Origin: Rusavskia elegans
Taxonomy: Eukaryota > Ascomycota > Lecanoromycetes > Teloschistales > Teloschistaceae
Length of the DNA stretch: 64,000 nucleotides
NCBI GenBank assembly: GCA_011316305.1
Contig: SAUG01000042.1
Span: forward strand, 1 to 64,000
Direction of reading: 5' to 3'
Positions within the stretch are counted from its first letter, which is position 1. Each line of letters starts with the position of its first letter. Below the pieces are notes generated by a model, which was given only the letters and a program-made list of their open reading frames with translations, was not told where the DNA came from and did no database searches. A program made the translations under genes and the position numbers. Below are positions 22,137-32,770 of this stretch, in pieces.

Positions 22137-22544
22137 TATTATATCTATAATTCTATAGAGGTTCTTCGGAAGATTAGTTAGGCAAGCGAGCCTAATTATC
22201 TATAGCTGTCTATAGCCGCTATAGCTGCTGCTTTTAGTAGGACTCTTAACGTACGGCTACTATCGGCTTTTATAGCTACTTTTAATATATATATCGCTTA
22301 TTACTTCTATAAATAGCTTCTTTTATTAGTCGTTAATATAATTATTAAATATATCTCTACTATTCTTTTCTTAATTACCTTATAATAAAGATACCTCGTA
22401 ATATTATAACTATACCTCTACGGCTATATAGGATTAGTTACGATATCCTATACTAGAACTCCCTTACTATTTAGTAGTTCGGACTACGTCTACGGCTGTA
22501 GCTAGGCTCGAGCGCAACGCCTTCTGATATACAGGGACGTTACA
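22137..22544 (+). repeat. 3' LTR (408 bp) of the 3.36-kb element
   Basis: This is the right LTR and is less mutated near its 3' end (AGCGCAACGCCTTCTGATAT, GGGACGTTACA) than the 5' LTR. It is followed directly by the CGAAT target duplication at 22545-22549. Confidence 0.88.
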
Positions 22545-22549
22545 CGAAT

Positions 22550-24050
22550 TAATAAACTTTCGATCGAGGATATCCGTTTTTAATATTCGGTCTCCGACTA
22601 TATCTAATCGATAGTACGCTATACCCGCGATATAGAATTTAAAGACGAATACTAATAAGTTTTCTAGGCCTAAAACTATTTTATACCAAGTCTACAGCGT
22701 AATATCAACGAACCTTCTAAGAAATCGACTTTTCTATTATTTATTCTATAACTGGAAGCTAAGAAAACAGTCTAGGAAAGATTCTATATAATAAAGCTCT
22801 TTAAAAATCTTTAGCGACTTTAGCGCTAGTAAAATTAGATACTATCTCGCTATAATATATAGTAACTATTATATAATCTATAGGAGAATTAACTTTAACA
22901 GCCGTATTATTAATAGCGCGGACTATCTAATAATTTATTCTAGTAAAAATCTCGTTAATAAACTCTTTAATAAACTTTCTAGTATTTATCTTAATCTATT
23001 TAATACTATATCGAGGTTTCGCCGCGAAGTAACTAGGGCTTTAAACTAAATTTAAATTATAATTAGCAGGCTAACGCTAATTTTAGTAATACGAACGAGA
23101 AAAATATTTATATATTCGTTAAAAACGCCGGAAATAACGATACCTATAATAATAACTCCTATAGAAAAGAGTTTCCTCTAGAAATCTATCTAGTATATAG
23201 CTTTTCCGTTAATTTTAATAATACTAGAAACGTTTAGTAAGATTTGCAGCTATAGATATATAATTTATACTCTTTTTTCTAGAGCTTCGGTAACGCTAAC
23301 GAGCTTGTAGACTATAGAGCCTATTTTTATAGCGTCGATTCCAGATCTTCTAGCTAGAAATATATAAAGAAATAATAGGATTTTAATTAATATATACGCG
23401 ATAATATATATATCTTTAAACCTGAATTTTAGAAATACGCTACTATAAATACTACCGTATTTAATAAGACGAATCTGAATATATATATTAATACAGGCAG
23501 CGGAACTTCTATTATCGACTATTTTCTCCTATCTAAAGGTATTAATTTAGCTCTAATTACGGAGAAAACGATACCGATTACCTTTAAAGGCGTTTACGGT
23601 CTCTAACTATATAACCGAGTTACTAAATTTAATATTTAATTTATAGGAAGCGAAATTAATATACCTATAATAGTATATTTAATAGATAATCTATAAATAG
23701 GTCTTATTATCGGCTTAAACTAATTAGAGAATTTTAATATAGTTTTATATTTTAAGAGACGTATTATAACTATTAGCGAAAAGGGAGTCAAGTTTATATA
23801 TTTCAGAGACGTTAATTCGAATATAATCCCTTTAATATATATTAGAATCTTAAAACCACTGTTTATTATATATAAAGAGCGCTAGGAGAAGTAGATAGTA
23901 TTAACGAAGACGATAAATAAACCGAAGCTAAAAGCTATATTTAATTTAATTCTAGCTTATTAGAATTAAATATAAATAAATTCTTTAGAAATTTAAATTT
24001 CTACTTATTTAACTGATAATAAAACGGACTAATTAGCTTCCAGGAATTCC
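22550..24050 (+). pseudogene. Gag-aspartyl protease remnant of an older retroelement
   Basis: Read through RIP stops, the plus frame at about 23,470-23,770 gives NIYINTGSGTSIIDYFLLSK, then TEKTIPITFKGVYG and LIIGLN-LENFNIVL. This matches the retropepsin layout: the catalytic D-T-G-S (Asp changed to Asn by G-to-A RIP), a flap region, and the ILG-type hydrophobic motif near the C-terminus. Upstream (22,560-23,400) is an Asn/Gln-rich gag-like region. The 3.36-kb LTR element is inserted in this unit at CGAAT, and the unit is cut at its 3' side by a solo LTR at 24056. No reverse transcriptase follows, so the element is also truncated. Confidence 0.6.
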
Positions 24051-24055
24051 GTAAC

Positions 24056-24237
24056 TGTTATGGAACAAGCTTTTATAAAGCCGAAAAGTATGTGATAAAT
24101 TGCCCGATTAGGTTTAGTGCGGCTCGCTAGATTAGATAGCGGCCTTGGCACGTACCTTTTATACCCGCAGGTTTCTTCCATAGAACAACAATCCTTCCAC
24201 CATCCAATTATTATCTATATTTGACCTCGTTATAACA
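24056..24237 (+). mobile_element. 182-bp solo LTR, copy 2, perfect target duplication
   Basis: This copy starts TGTTATGGAACAAGC and ends CTCGTTATAACA, with TGTTAT/ATAACA inverted ends. GTAAC precedes it (24051-24055) and follows it (24238-24242), an exact 5-bp target duplication. It keeps several TG and CA dinucleotides (TATGTGATAAATTGCCCG, GGCCTTGGCACG) that copies 1 and 3 have lost, so it is the youngest or least RIPped copy. Confidence 0.85.
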
Positions 24238-24242
24238 GTAAC

Positions 24243-24567
24243 TAATTTTGTCTCTACCCCCCATGTTATATATATATATATAAACGCTGTACCTATATCG
24301 CTTCGTCTAATCGTAAACTATATCGTTATCGATATTCTAGTTTATATTAATAACGATACCTTAATTTAATTAGTTAGAAGCCTGCGCAGATATAAAAGAT
24401 TATAGAAAAGGTTTATAGAGATAAATAGACAGCTTTAGGAGCTATACGACGCGCGTAGAAGGGATAGCGGATATATTCAGGCGTATACTAGGCGTAGCAG
24501 AATTAATAATCTCGCTGGCGCTCGTTATAGTATCGAGGGCGATATCTTTTTCTCTTTTTAAAATATT
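24243..24567 (+). other. RIPped DNA, probable N-terminal part of the helicase pseudogene
   Basis: A TATATATA microsatellite at about 24,267-24,283 is followed by a plus frame with a basic, Gln/Arg-rich stretch (INRQLQELYDARRRDSGYIQ) that continues on the other side of the solo LTR at 24568. It is probably the upstream portion of the RecQ-like gene. No catalytic motif lies here. Confidence 0.35.
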
Positions 24568-24749
24568 TATTATAGAGCAAGCTTTTATAAAGCCGAAAGG
24601 TATATAATGAATTGCTCGATTAGATTTAGTATAGCTCGCTAGATTAGATAGCGGCTTTAACACGTACCTTTTATACCCGTAGACTTCCTCTATAGAATAA
24701 CAATCCTTCCACCACCCAATTATTATCTATATTTGACCTCGTCATAATA
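24568..24749 (+). mobile_element. 182-bp solo LTR, copy 3
   Basis: This is full-length homologous to the other two copies (GAGCAAGCTTTTATAAAGCC, GATTAGATAGCGG, CTCGTCATAATA end). The flanks ATATT and AATAG do not form a clear target duplication. It interrupts the helicase pseudogene reading frame. Confidence 0.75.
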
Positions 24750-25806
24750 AATAGATTCGGCGTAAAATCTAGTCGTATAGAATATCCGATAGATGGTAAT
24801 TATAGAGGTAACTAGAACGCCGGATATAACGACCTACTAAACTAAAATAATTAGGTTAAATAATCTGGCGATAGCGAGATATAAACGTTCGTAGGCGCTA
24901 TATAAATAGCCCTAGATATTAGATTAGTCGGAATACTAATATAAATACTAGACAAAATAAAACGTATAGTATTTATTTTTTAAATCTATAATTTCGTAAT
25001 ATTACTAAAAACGTCTAATATTATAGTAGATAGAAGATAGAAAAATAGTATAGTAGGGACGATTATAGTATTAGATAATATTAGAGATAAAATCCGTAAA
25101 TACTTTAGCTTCGAAGCGAAGAAACTATAGGTTCAGGCTTTAAAATAAATTCTAAAAAACGATTTAATTATTATTAATAAAACTAGATTTAGTAAAAGTT
25201 TACTATATTAAGCTCTACCGTTTTTAATAGAAAAGAAAAATTCTATACTAGTAGTAATACCGTTATTTATATTAGAAAAAGAGTAGTATAGTAAGCTTCT
25301 ATTAATTCCGGATAGTAATCCTTTGGTACTATATAGTAAAAGTAATTCGAAAGAGATTCTAAAGCGTATATAAAGTAGAATCTATATATATAATAAATTA
25401 TTATATACTTTTAAAGATCTGGAATAACTAATTAATTAGTTTTTACTAGCTTCGAGATTATTATCTCTAAACTATTTAACGATATAGTTTTAAACTATAT
25501 AAGCTTTTTAGATAGAATAGAACTATTGGCTATTAATAAATTCTATCTTATATCTAAATAACGAGACTTTCGGCCGGAATATTTTAATTTAAACGTTCTA
25601 CGAATACGTTTACCGGATAGACTATTATTTCTCGTTATTTCTATAACGTTCGAGGCCGTAATACTAGTAAAAGTAAAGAAGGTATACCGCTTTTATAATA
25701 AAATAACTATTCTGAAATTAGTATTAAATCGATTAGAAATCTATATATAGACGAGTAAATTAAAATATATATAGATAATAATAGAAGATTTATAATATAT
25801 TCTGCT

Positions 25807-28800
25807 TAGACTGGCCGTCGGATCGGGTTTCGAATCTAGATTGACTAACCCGATCCGACCCGAATCGGATTATAATTAAATCTAACCTAACCCGAATCGG
25901 GTCGGGTTTTTCTATAGTTCGATCCGACTCGAACCCGGATCGAGATCGGGTATCCAAATTCGATCCGCTAAAATACTAAAATTATATATAAAAGTATAAT
26001 TCTAATATTAAAATATAATTTTTCTTATATATTATATTACCTATAAATCTCTATTTTCTCCTAATAATATATTAAAGATTTCAGGTATTTTTAATATTAA
26101 CGTATTTAAATATTAATATATACTATTTATTATTATCTATTAAATAGTTAATACTATTTATATTATTATTTAGTACCTATATATCTATATTACCTTTCTA
26201 TATTACTAGTACAGAAACGTAATATAAAATATCTAATATAAATATCGATCCTCGCCTTTTTATTTTCCAGATCGATACGCCTAGCGAAGGCCTTTTTATT
26301 AGATTTCTATTAAATAATATCTATCCTAGTTAATCTATAAGCTAGTTTCCAAGCCGATCTATATCCGGAACTCTAGTTAAATTTAATCGTTTATATAGAA
26401 AGTAATAATAGATTATTAAAGATATAGTAGACAAGATTCGAACCGACTATCTAGAACTAGTATTTCGGAATAGTAATAAATTTATTTAATAGGATATAGA
26501 TTACTATTAAGATTTCTAATAATAGTAGTCTAGTATTCCTATCGCTATAGATATTAAAAATAGGATTTAAAAGAAAACAGCCGATTTTCTATAGACGAAA
26601 AAGGCTTTAGCGTAAAGATAGTCGCTTTAGTAGAATAAATTTTACTAGATAGCTTTAATAATAGATAATCTATCTAAAATTATATATAAATACTATTTTA
26701 AGATTTTTAACTATTTTATAGCCTCCAGTTCTTTAAATATATCTATTATAAAGAAATATCTTTCGACTAATAGTTACTATAGATCCAAGCGACGTAATTT
26801 ATAGTCTATTATTAAAATAATACTTGTCCGCGTAAATAGTAAATAGTAATATAAAGAGGTAATATAAAGCTTATTTATTTAATAATAGAAAAAGAGCTAT
26901 ATTAAGCTGGATTCTACTTTCGATCAAGACGTCTAAAATAAATACCTATATAAGATTTTCTTAGATCTAAATCTATCAGTCCGAACTATTAAAAACAAGA
27001 ATTTTAGGAAACTACTATAAATACTTTGTCTAAATATATAACTATTTAAGCGTATATAAATTATAATAATAATTTTTAATAAATATAAAACTGTCCGCGA
27101 TAGAATTAAATCTAATTTAAAAACTATAGAAGGTATTTTACTTATATTAAATACCTTGTCTAGTCTATAAAAGGTCGCGTATTTAGAAATATTTATATAT
27201 TAGATTAATACGCAGTTTTAATTTTAGAAATATCTATTTAGATTTATATTTCTATCTATAAATTACTCCGGCCGTTTATAGTATTAAAAGCTATTAACGC
27301 TTTTAGAGTTTTTCTAACTTAAATAGCAGCTTTTAGATATTATTACCAATAATACTAGCTCTAATTCTACGTTAAAAAAAGAGTTTAAAAAGGTTTTTAG
27401 TCGATTTAATAGTCGATAGAATCGACTATAAAACTCGCTACCTTATCTAGTTTATATAGTTAAACTAGTAGTTTAAAAATTTATTAAAGCTATAAGATTA
27501 AAAATATTAGGCGATAACTTTATCTATTAACTAGATAATAAACAATTTACGGCTAATAATATCGATATATTAAATATCGTAAAAAAGATAATATACGTAG
27601 ATAATATAAATTAAATGATTTTTATACTAATAATATTTTTAGGTTTATACTATTATAGTCTATTCCGGTATTTCCTTTTAACGTAAACTTCGTTTTAAAG
27701 AATTTTAGGATAGGGTCGACCCTGATTTCCGCGTTAGGAATCTTATTTAAGATATTCGTATTCGATAGAATTCGATTTATTTTATAATTCGTAGGATATA
27801 TCTACTTCGCCAAACTATTAACGAATTCTTCGAAAAGAATTCGCGAGACCTATAAGTATAAAAGATTACCTTTAATATAGATAAATAGTAATCTCTTTTC
27901 TTTATAGGTAGTATACTGCAGCCGTTCTATAAAATTACTTTAATAGTTTCGCGAATTACCGGCGTTAGAGTTTATCTAGTATATCGACTTTATAGTACGT
28001 TTTATAATTATTTTACTATAGTATAGAAAGTTATAGAAATTTCGAACTATTTTTAAAAGGCGATAGTACTAATAGCTTGTAAAAAGGCTTTTACTAAGCT
28101 TACTAAATATTATTCTCGTACTAAAAATAAAGGAAGACTAATATATAATCTTATAAATATTCTTAATCCTATAGTAAAATTTAATCTTTATCGAAACTAG
28201 GATACTATTAAATAGAAAGAAAATATAGAAGAATATTCGGGGTATATAGATAAATATCGGAACGAGTTTAAAAAGTACTTTAATAAATACTATATAGCTC
28301 CTATTAATCTACTAAAGTATAAAGCCCGCCGTAGAAAAAAAATAAGATAATATATAATAGTAATATATTATAAATATACTAACTAGTTAATAGCCTGTTA
28401 TAACTACTTTAAATAGTTTTCTTCGATAGTTCTAACGTCTTCGAATATCTGCTTCCGAAGCTAATCGATATTTTCGCGCTAATACTACCGAAGATAATCT
28501 AAATTAGATATTTTAGAAAAATAATACTTCGAACTTTTTAAAATTAGTATAGATAGCTCGTAATATTCTTTTCTATCTAATATCTTCGATCGGAATTAAG
28601 CGGACTTTTAGTCTCGCTAAAAGAATTTATCGGTAGAATTAAATCTAAATAACTCTATAATATATAGAATAGACGATAATAATCAAGTACTATAATCGTA
28701 CTATAGATTTAGATCCCGACGAAATATTAGAAGAGCTATAGAATATATTTAACCGGATAGAGATAGAAGATAATACTATACTTCTGGAAAGGAATCTATT

Positions 28801-31184
28801 TAAAAAAGATTTTAAAAGTATATTAAATAGATTGGCCTAGTATACTTTTTATTTAATATCAGTATAGTAATATATATAGGTAATATATTTTTTTTAGACT
28901 ATTATTCCTCGATTTATATAACTAGTTAGATAGTTTAATATTTTTTTCTATATCTTTATTTTTATCTTTTTCTATATCTTTATTATTATCCGTTCCCGCC
29001 TCCTCCTCTATATCTCTATTCTAACTATCAAGATTAATACTTCTAGCTAAACTTTTATTATCTTTAAATTTAATATTATCCTATATAGAAAAATACTTCC
29101 CTACTACCTGATTCTTTTTATTAACTTTAACGATATTATCGCTATTTTTGTCCTCTTTTCTATAGAAAGATTTAATATACTTATTAGCCGTATTCCCGCT
29201 ATAACCAAATTCTTTAGTAAACGCTATCTATTTTTCTAGAGAATCTAGAATTCTAGCGGACTAAAGTTCTTAGAAGCCGGTATAATAGATTATTCGTTAT
29301 TAAATAAAATTAATAATTAAGGCTATATACTTCGTTAAAATTACTCTATTCGGATCGTTAATAGCGATATTAGATTAGAGAAAATATTAGAAATAAATAT
29401 TCCTATACTAGATAGCTCTATTTATACTCGATATATTACTTTAATATATTATTTTATTCTATTCCTATTTTATCTATTCGATAGTTATCGCCTTTTCTGT
29501 ATCTTCCGTAAAAGTTTTAGTATATAGATCGTTTATATAGTATAATACTATATATAGATCAGTATTTAATATAGTATATATTATTATATTATATTACTAT
29601 AGATTTCTTTCTCGATTCTATAGTCTGTCTTCTAATTTCTAACGTTCTATTCTAATACGGCTCTCGTTCCTATATCTACGCTTTTCTAGAAATCTATTTT
29701 CTTAAGTTTTTTAAGATATTTATATATTATAAAACGGTCTATACTCTATTTTTTATAGAATTTATTTTCGATATCGGATTACTTTTTACCGTATTTATAG
29801 TTTATAACTGATTTAGATTTCGTAGATAGTAGTTTTAATTCAGATATAATAGATTATATACTAAATAATATAATAGAATAATTTAATTAGTAGCTATAGA
29901 ATTATCTAAAGATTCTACGTATTATAGTAGTAGAATACGCTGGAAGTTTATAGAAGTACGCGGGCTCGTTTAAAATCCTAATCCTCTAGCCGTAGTATAG
30001 CCGACGATTACCTGAATATTTTTATCTTACTTCTAATCTTCTATTCTTTAATAATTAACTACTATAATAAAATACTAATATACTATATACCGTACTATAT
30101 TATACTTTACTCTATTATTAGTTTTTTATTCTTTTCGTTCGTCGTAGCGTAATATATAGTATAAAGGAATCTAAATAGAAGTAATATATTAAAGTAATAT
30201 AATTAATCGTATAATAACGCTAAAACTATTTTAGATAAAAAATCAATTCCGTCCTATAGAAGTATAGCGAAGACTCGAGGAAATAGAATCGGGAAAGATA
30301 AAAAAAAAGATAAAAAGAAATCTTATAGCGCTATAGTACCGATAATACTCTAGAGTAATATATTCTAAACAGTTTAGCTAATAATCTATCGAAAGAAACG
30401 TAAATAAAAGTCTGGAACCGTCGTTTTTCGAGAAATCCGTAGATACTAGAAGGGCTTCGAACCTCTTATTTCTAAAATACCTTTCGCTAGACTATATCGC
30501 GAAATCCTTACGGACGTCGCTGCTATAAATATAAATAAGTAAATCGATAGAATATAAAATATAGCGTTAGTAACTCTATAGAATATAATAGAAAGATATA
30601 TAATTACTTTTCTAATAAAAAAATATATTACTTTACTATATTATTATATATATCCGACTATATTTTTTTTTATAGATTATTAGCTAGCCGTAATCTATAC
30701 TAAACGTATTACTATTTAGTAGAAAGACGCCTGGTTTATTAAAAGGTTAATACAGAATCTAGGGATCTGGCCGGAGATATAACGATAGCTAGTTAATAAT
30801 AAATTCTAAAGGATTAAAAGTTCTAGAAAAGAGATATACGTCTATATAATTATTTAGAAAAGGATAATACTATTTATATAATACCGGTATATAAACTAAT
30901 ATTTATAGATAATCGTTATATAAACTAGTATTAAATAAAATATATTACCGTTTTATATTACCTGTAATTACTTTCGTATTTAACTATTAAATACGATTAC
31001 GAATCGGGTCGGATTAGATTTTTAGATCGGGTTTTCGAGTTAAAGTCTATAATCCGACCCGAAAGTTAAATTAGAATCTATAATCCGACCCGACCGTTTA
31101 GCGGATCGAACCCGGGTCGGGTTACTAAAATCGGGTCGGATACCCGACGGTTTAACAGAAATCCGACCCGAACCGGCCAGTTTA
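25807..31184 (+). mobile_element. hAT-superfamily DNA transposon, 5,378 bp
   Basis: The ends are inverted: TAGACTGGCCG at the left and the complement of CCGGCCAGTTTA at the right. Subterminal zones at both ends are packed with GGGTCGG/CCGACCC motifs. The 8-bp target duplication, ATTCTGCT (25799-25806) and ATCCTGCC (31185-31192), differs only by C-to-T changes of RIP type, and 8 bp is the hAT hallmark. The element sits in the RecQ-like pseudogene. Its transposase remnant is listed separately. Short derivatives of it lie at 38,165-38,968. Confidence 0.87.
26200..28880 (+). pseudogene. hAT transposase remnant with C-terminal dimerisation domain
   Basis: Read through RIP stops, about 27,336-27,420 gives ITNNTSSNSTLKKEFKK, matching the fungal hAT ITTDNASNN block. 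About 27,420-27,520 gives RLQNSLPYLVYIVKLVV-like residues, matching the LPCLAHVVQLVV block. About 28,540-28,700 gives IARNILFYLISSIGIKRTFS followed by LAKRI-R-N, then TIIIKYYNRTID, which is the hAT dimerisation motif (MARDILSIPISSVGVERTFS type). Order and spacing fit one transposase of about 800 residues on the plus strand. All frames are stop-ridden and no ATG start remains. Confidence 0.8.
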
Positions 31185-32728
31185 ATCCTGCCTATAAAAA
31201 TTACTAGATTATAGAATATACCGAAGACGATTATTTATATTAATTCCGGCTAGATAATTAAATTAGTATATAAATAGTTCCGGATATAGATAAAATAGCT
31301 ATGGTACCCGGCGTAGAGACTATCTTTCGTAAAATTCTTTTTCGTAGATATAGTAGAGATTAACCGGGAAGAAATTAGTACTAATTTCCTTCGGCTTTCT
31401 ATAGATTATAACAGTTTAAAATACTAATTATAATCGATATATATAGATTAGAGATTAATAATCCGGATATCCGAATAGTATATTAATAGTTAATAGTAGA
31501 CGTTCTAGTAGCCGTATACTAAAAACTCGGATATATAATACGAAAAGTAAATAACTAAATATATTTTATATAGCTATACTAAAGATAGTATAAAAGACTA
31601 TTAAATAGCCGACGGAAAACCGTTTAAAAATCGGATAATATCTAGATAGGATAGTTAAATAGTAATACGGACGTATATATTAAAAGGGAAATAAAATCTA
31701 AAGTTAAAAATACTATTTAACCGAAGGCGATAAAGAAAAAGTAAAAGGTAGATAGAAAACGCGATCTAGTACCTGGACTACTCTATATAATAAATCTATA
31801 TAGATATTATCTTCGCGAAATCGGCCTAGAATTCTTTAATAACGAGGAAAATAAAGCGAATAGCTAGATAAAGCCGGATCTATATTATAGTATTTACTAT
31901 TTAAACTATTAGATTATTACTTAAAAGTATAAAGATTTAGAAAAACTCGAAGAAACAGCCGGGCGGCAGAATACGTCGAAAGTTAATTAGTTTCTCTCGG
32001 CTCTAAAAGAATAGAGAGTTTAAAAGGCGAAAGAAACGTTTAATTAACCTAAAATATAGAATATTATTTCTTTAATTTTATTTAACTAAATTTTTAGAAA
32101 AATATTAACCTAGACGGATATTATAGATAATAAAGTTACGAGCGGAAAAAGAATTAGAAGTAAATAGTCGGATTTACTATATTATTAAATAGAATTTTTC
32201 AAACTATTATAGAAAGAATATATATTAGATAGCGGTTATAAAGAAATAGTAAACGCTTCATTAGATATAAAGGCTAGAGTAGAAGCTAAAGAGGTAAAAA
32301 TAAAGAATAATCGGAAAATCTAGGCGGAAAAGTTTAAAGACGATTATACGTTATAAATTATTACTAGAAATTATCGGCTATAAAAAATAAAGGCTAAATA
32401 TAGTAAAACTAATAAAAGATAACTAGTAATAAAAAAATAGCCCGGACCTATTAGTATAGATATATCTATAGTTAATAGCGATAAATTAGACGTTAGTAGT
32501 AATAATAGCGAAGAAGAACGCCCGAGTTAGAAAATTACTAAAGCGGTTTAAATAGGCCGCGTAAAGTAGCGTCGATAGTAGCCTAGAATAGTCGAACTGA
32601 TTTTAAAAGGATATACGATACCAGGATTACTAGAGCTACCGTCTAGTAGTCTAAATAGAAAAGAAGGTTCGGAAAAATATAAGAGAAAGCGGCTATAGAT
32701 ATATAAAAACGAACTAGTTAAAGTAAAT

Positions 32729-32745
32729 CTAATTTCGCGGCGCCG
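32729..32745. repeat. 17-bp GC-rich direct repeat, copy 1
   Basis: CTAATTTCGCGGCGCCG occurs here and identically at 35731-35747, 3,002 bp apart, in otherwise AT-rich DNA. This copy extends into a near palindrome (TTCGCGGCGCCGCGGAA). It contains no CpA or TpG, so RIP could not erode it. Confidence 0.7.
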
Positions 32746-32770
32746 CGGAATAGATACTAGCTAAATAATA

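Larger units (their letters stand above)
19183..22544 (+). mobile_element. LTR retrotransposon, 3,362 bp, gag(-protease) only
   Basis: Two 408-bp LTRs (19183-19590 and 22137-22544) differ mainly by C/T and G/A changes. LTR ends are inverted: TATTACGTCC at the start and GGACGTTACA at the end, from an original TGTNACGTCC. A perfect 5-bp target duplication, CGAAT, flanks the element at 19178-19182 and 22545-22549. The 2,546-bp internal part is too short for a full pol, and no reverse transcriptase motif is visible. A CCHC zinc knuckle remains near 20,290-20,340. It is therefore probably non-autonomous, mobilised by a related element. It is inserted in an older gag-protease element. Confidence 0.88.
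24750..32770 (+). pseudogene. RecQ-like DNA helicase pseudogene, split by a hAT transposon
   Basis: In the plus frame from about 25,100, ignoring RIP stops, the residues read YFSFEAKKL-VQAL, DLIIINKTRFSKSLLY-ALPF (Walker A, originally KTGFGKS), then SILVVIPLFILEKE (motif Ia). This is the RecQ layout of motif 0, I and Ia. The frame is cut at 25,807-31,184 by a hAT element. It resumes with IPKTIIYINSG (motif IV-like) near 31,215 and later helicase-like segments, a probable zinc-binding region near 31,790-31,870 and a charged C-terminal tail ending near 32,760. Such RecQ-like genes occur in many copies in subtelomeric or repeat-rich fungal DNA. The solo LTR at 24568 lies in its upstream part. 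It is inactivated many times over. Confidence 0.6.

Noticed and set aside
24442..24663. Minus-strand ORF of 73 codons inside the AT block
   Set aside because: It starts in solo LTR copy 3 and runs antisense through the helicase remnant; it has no motif and is open by chance.
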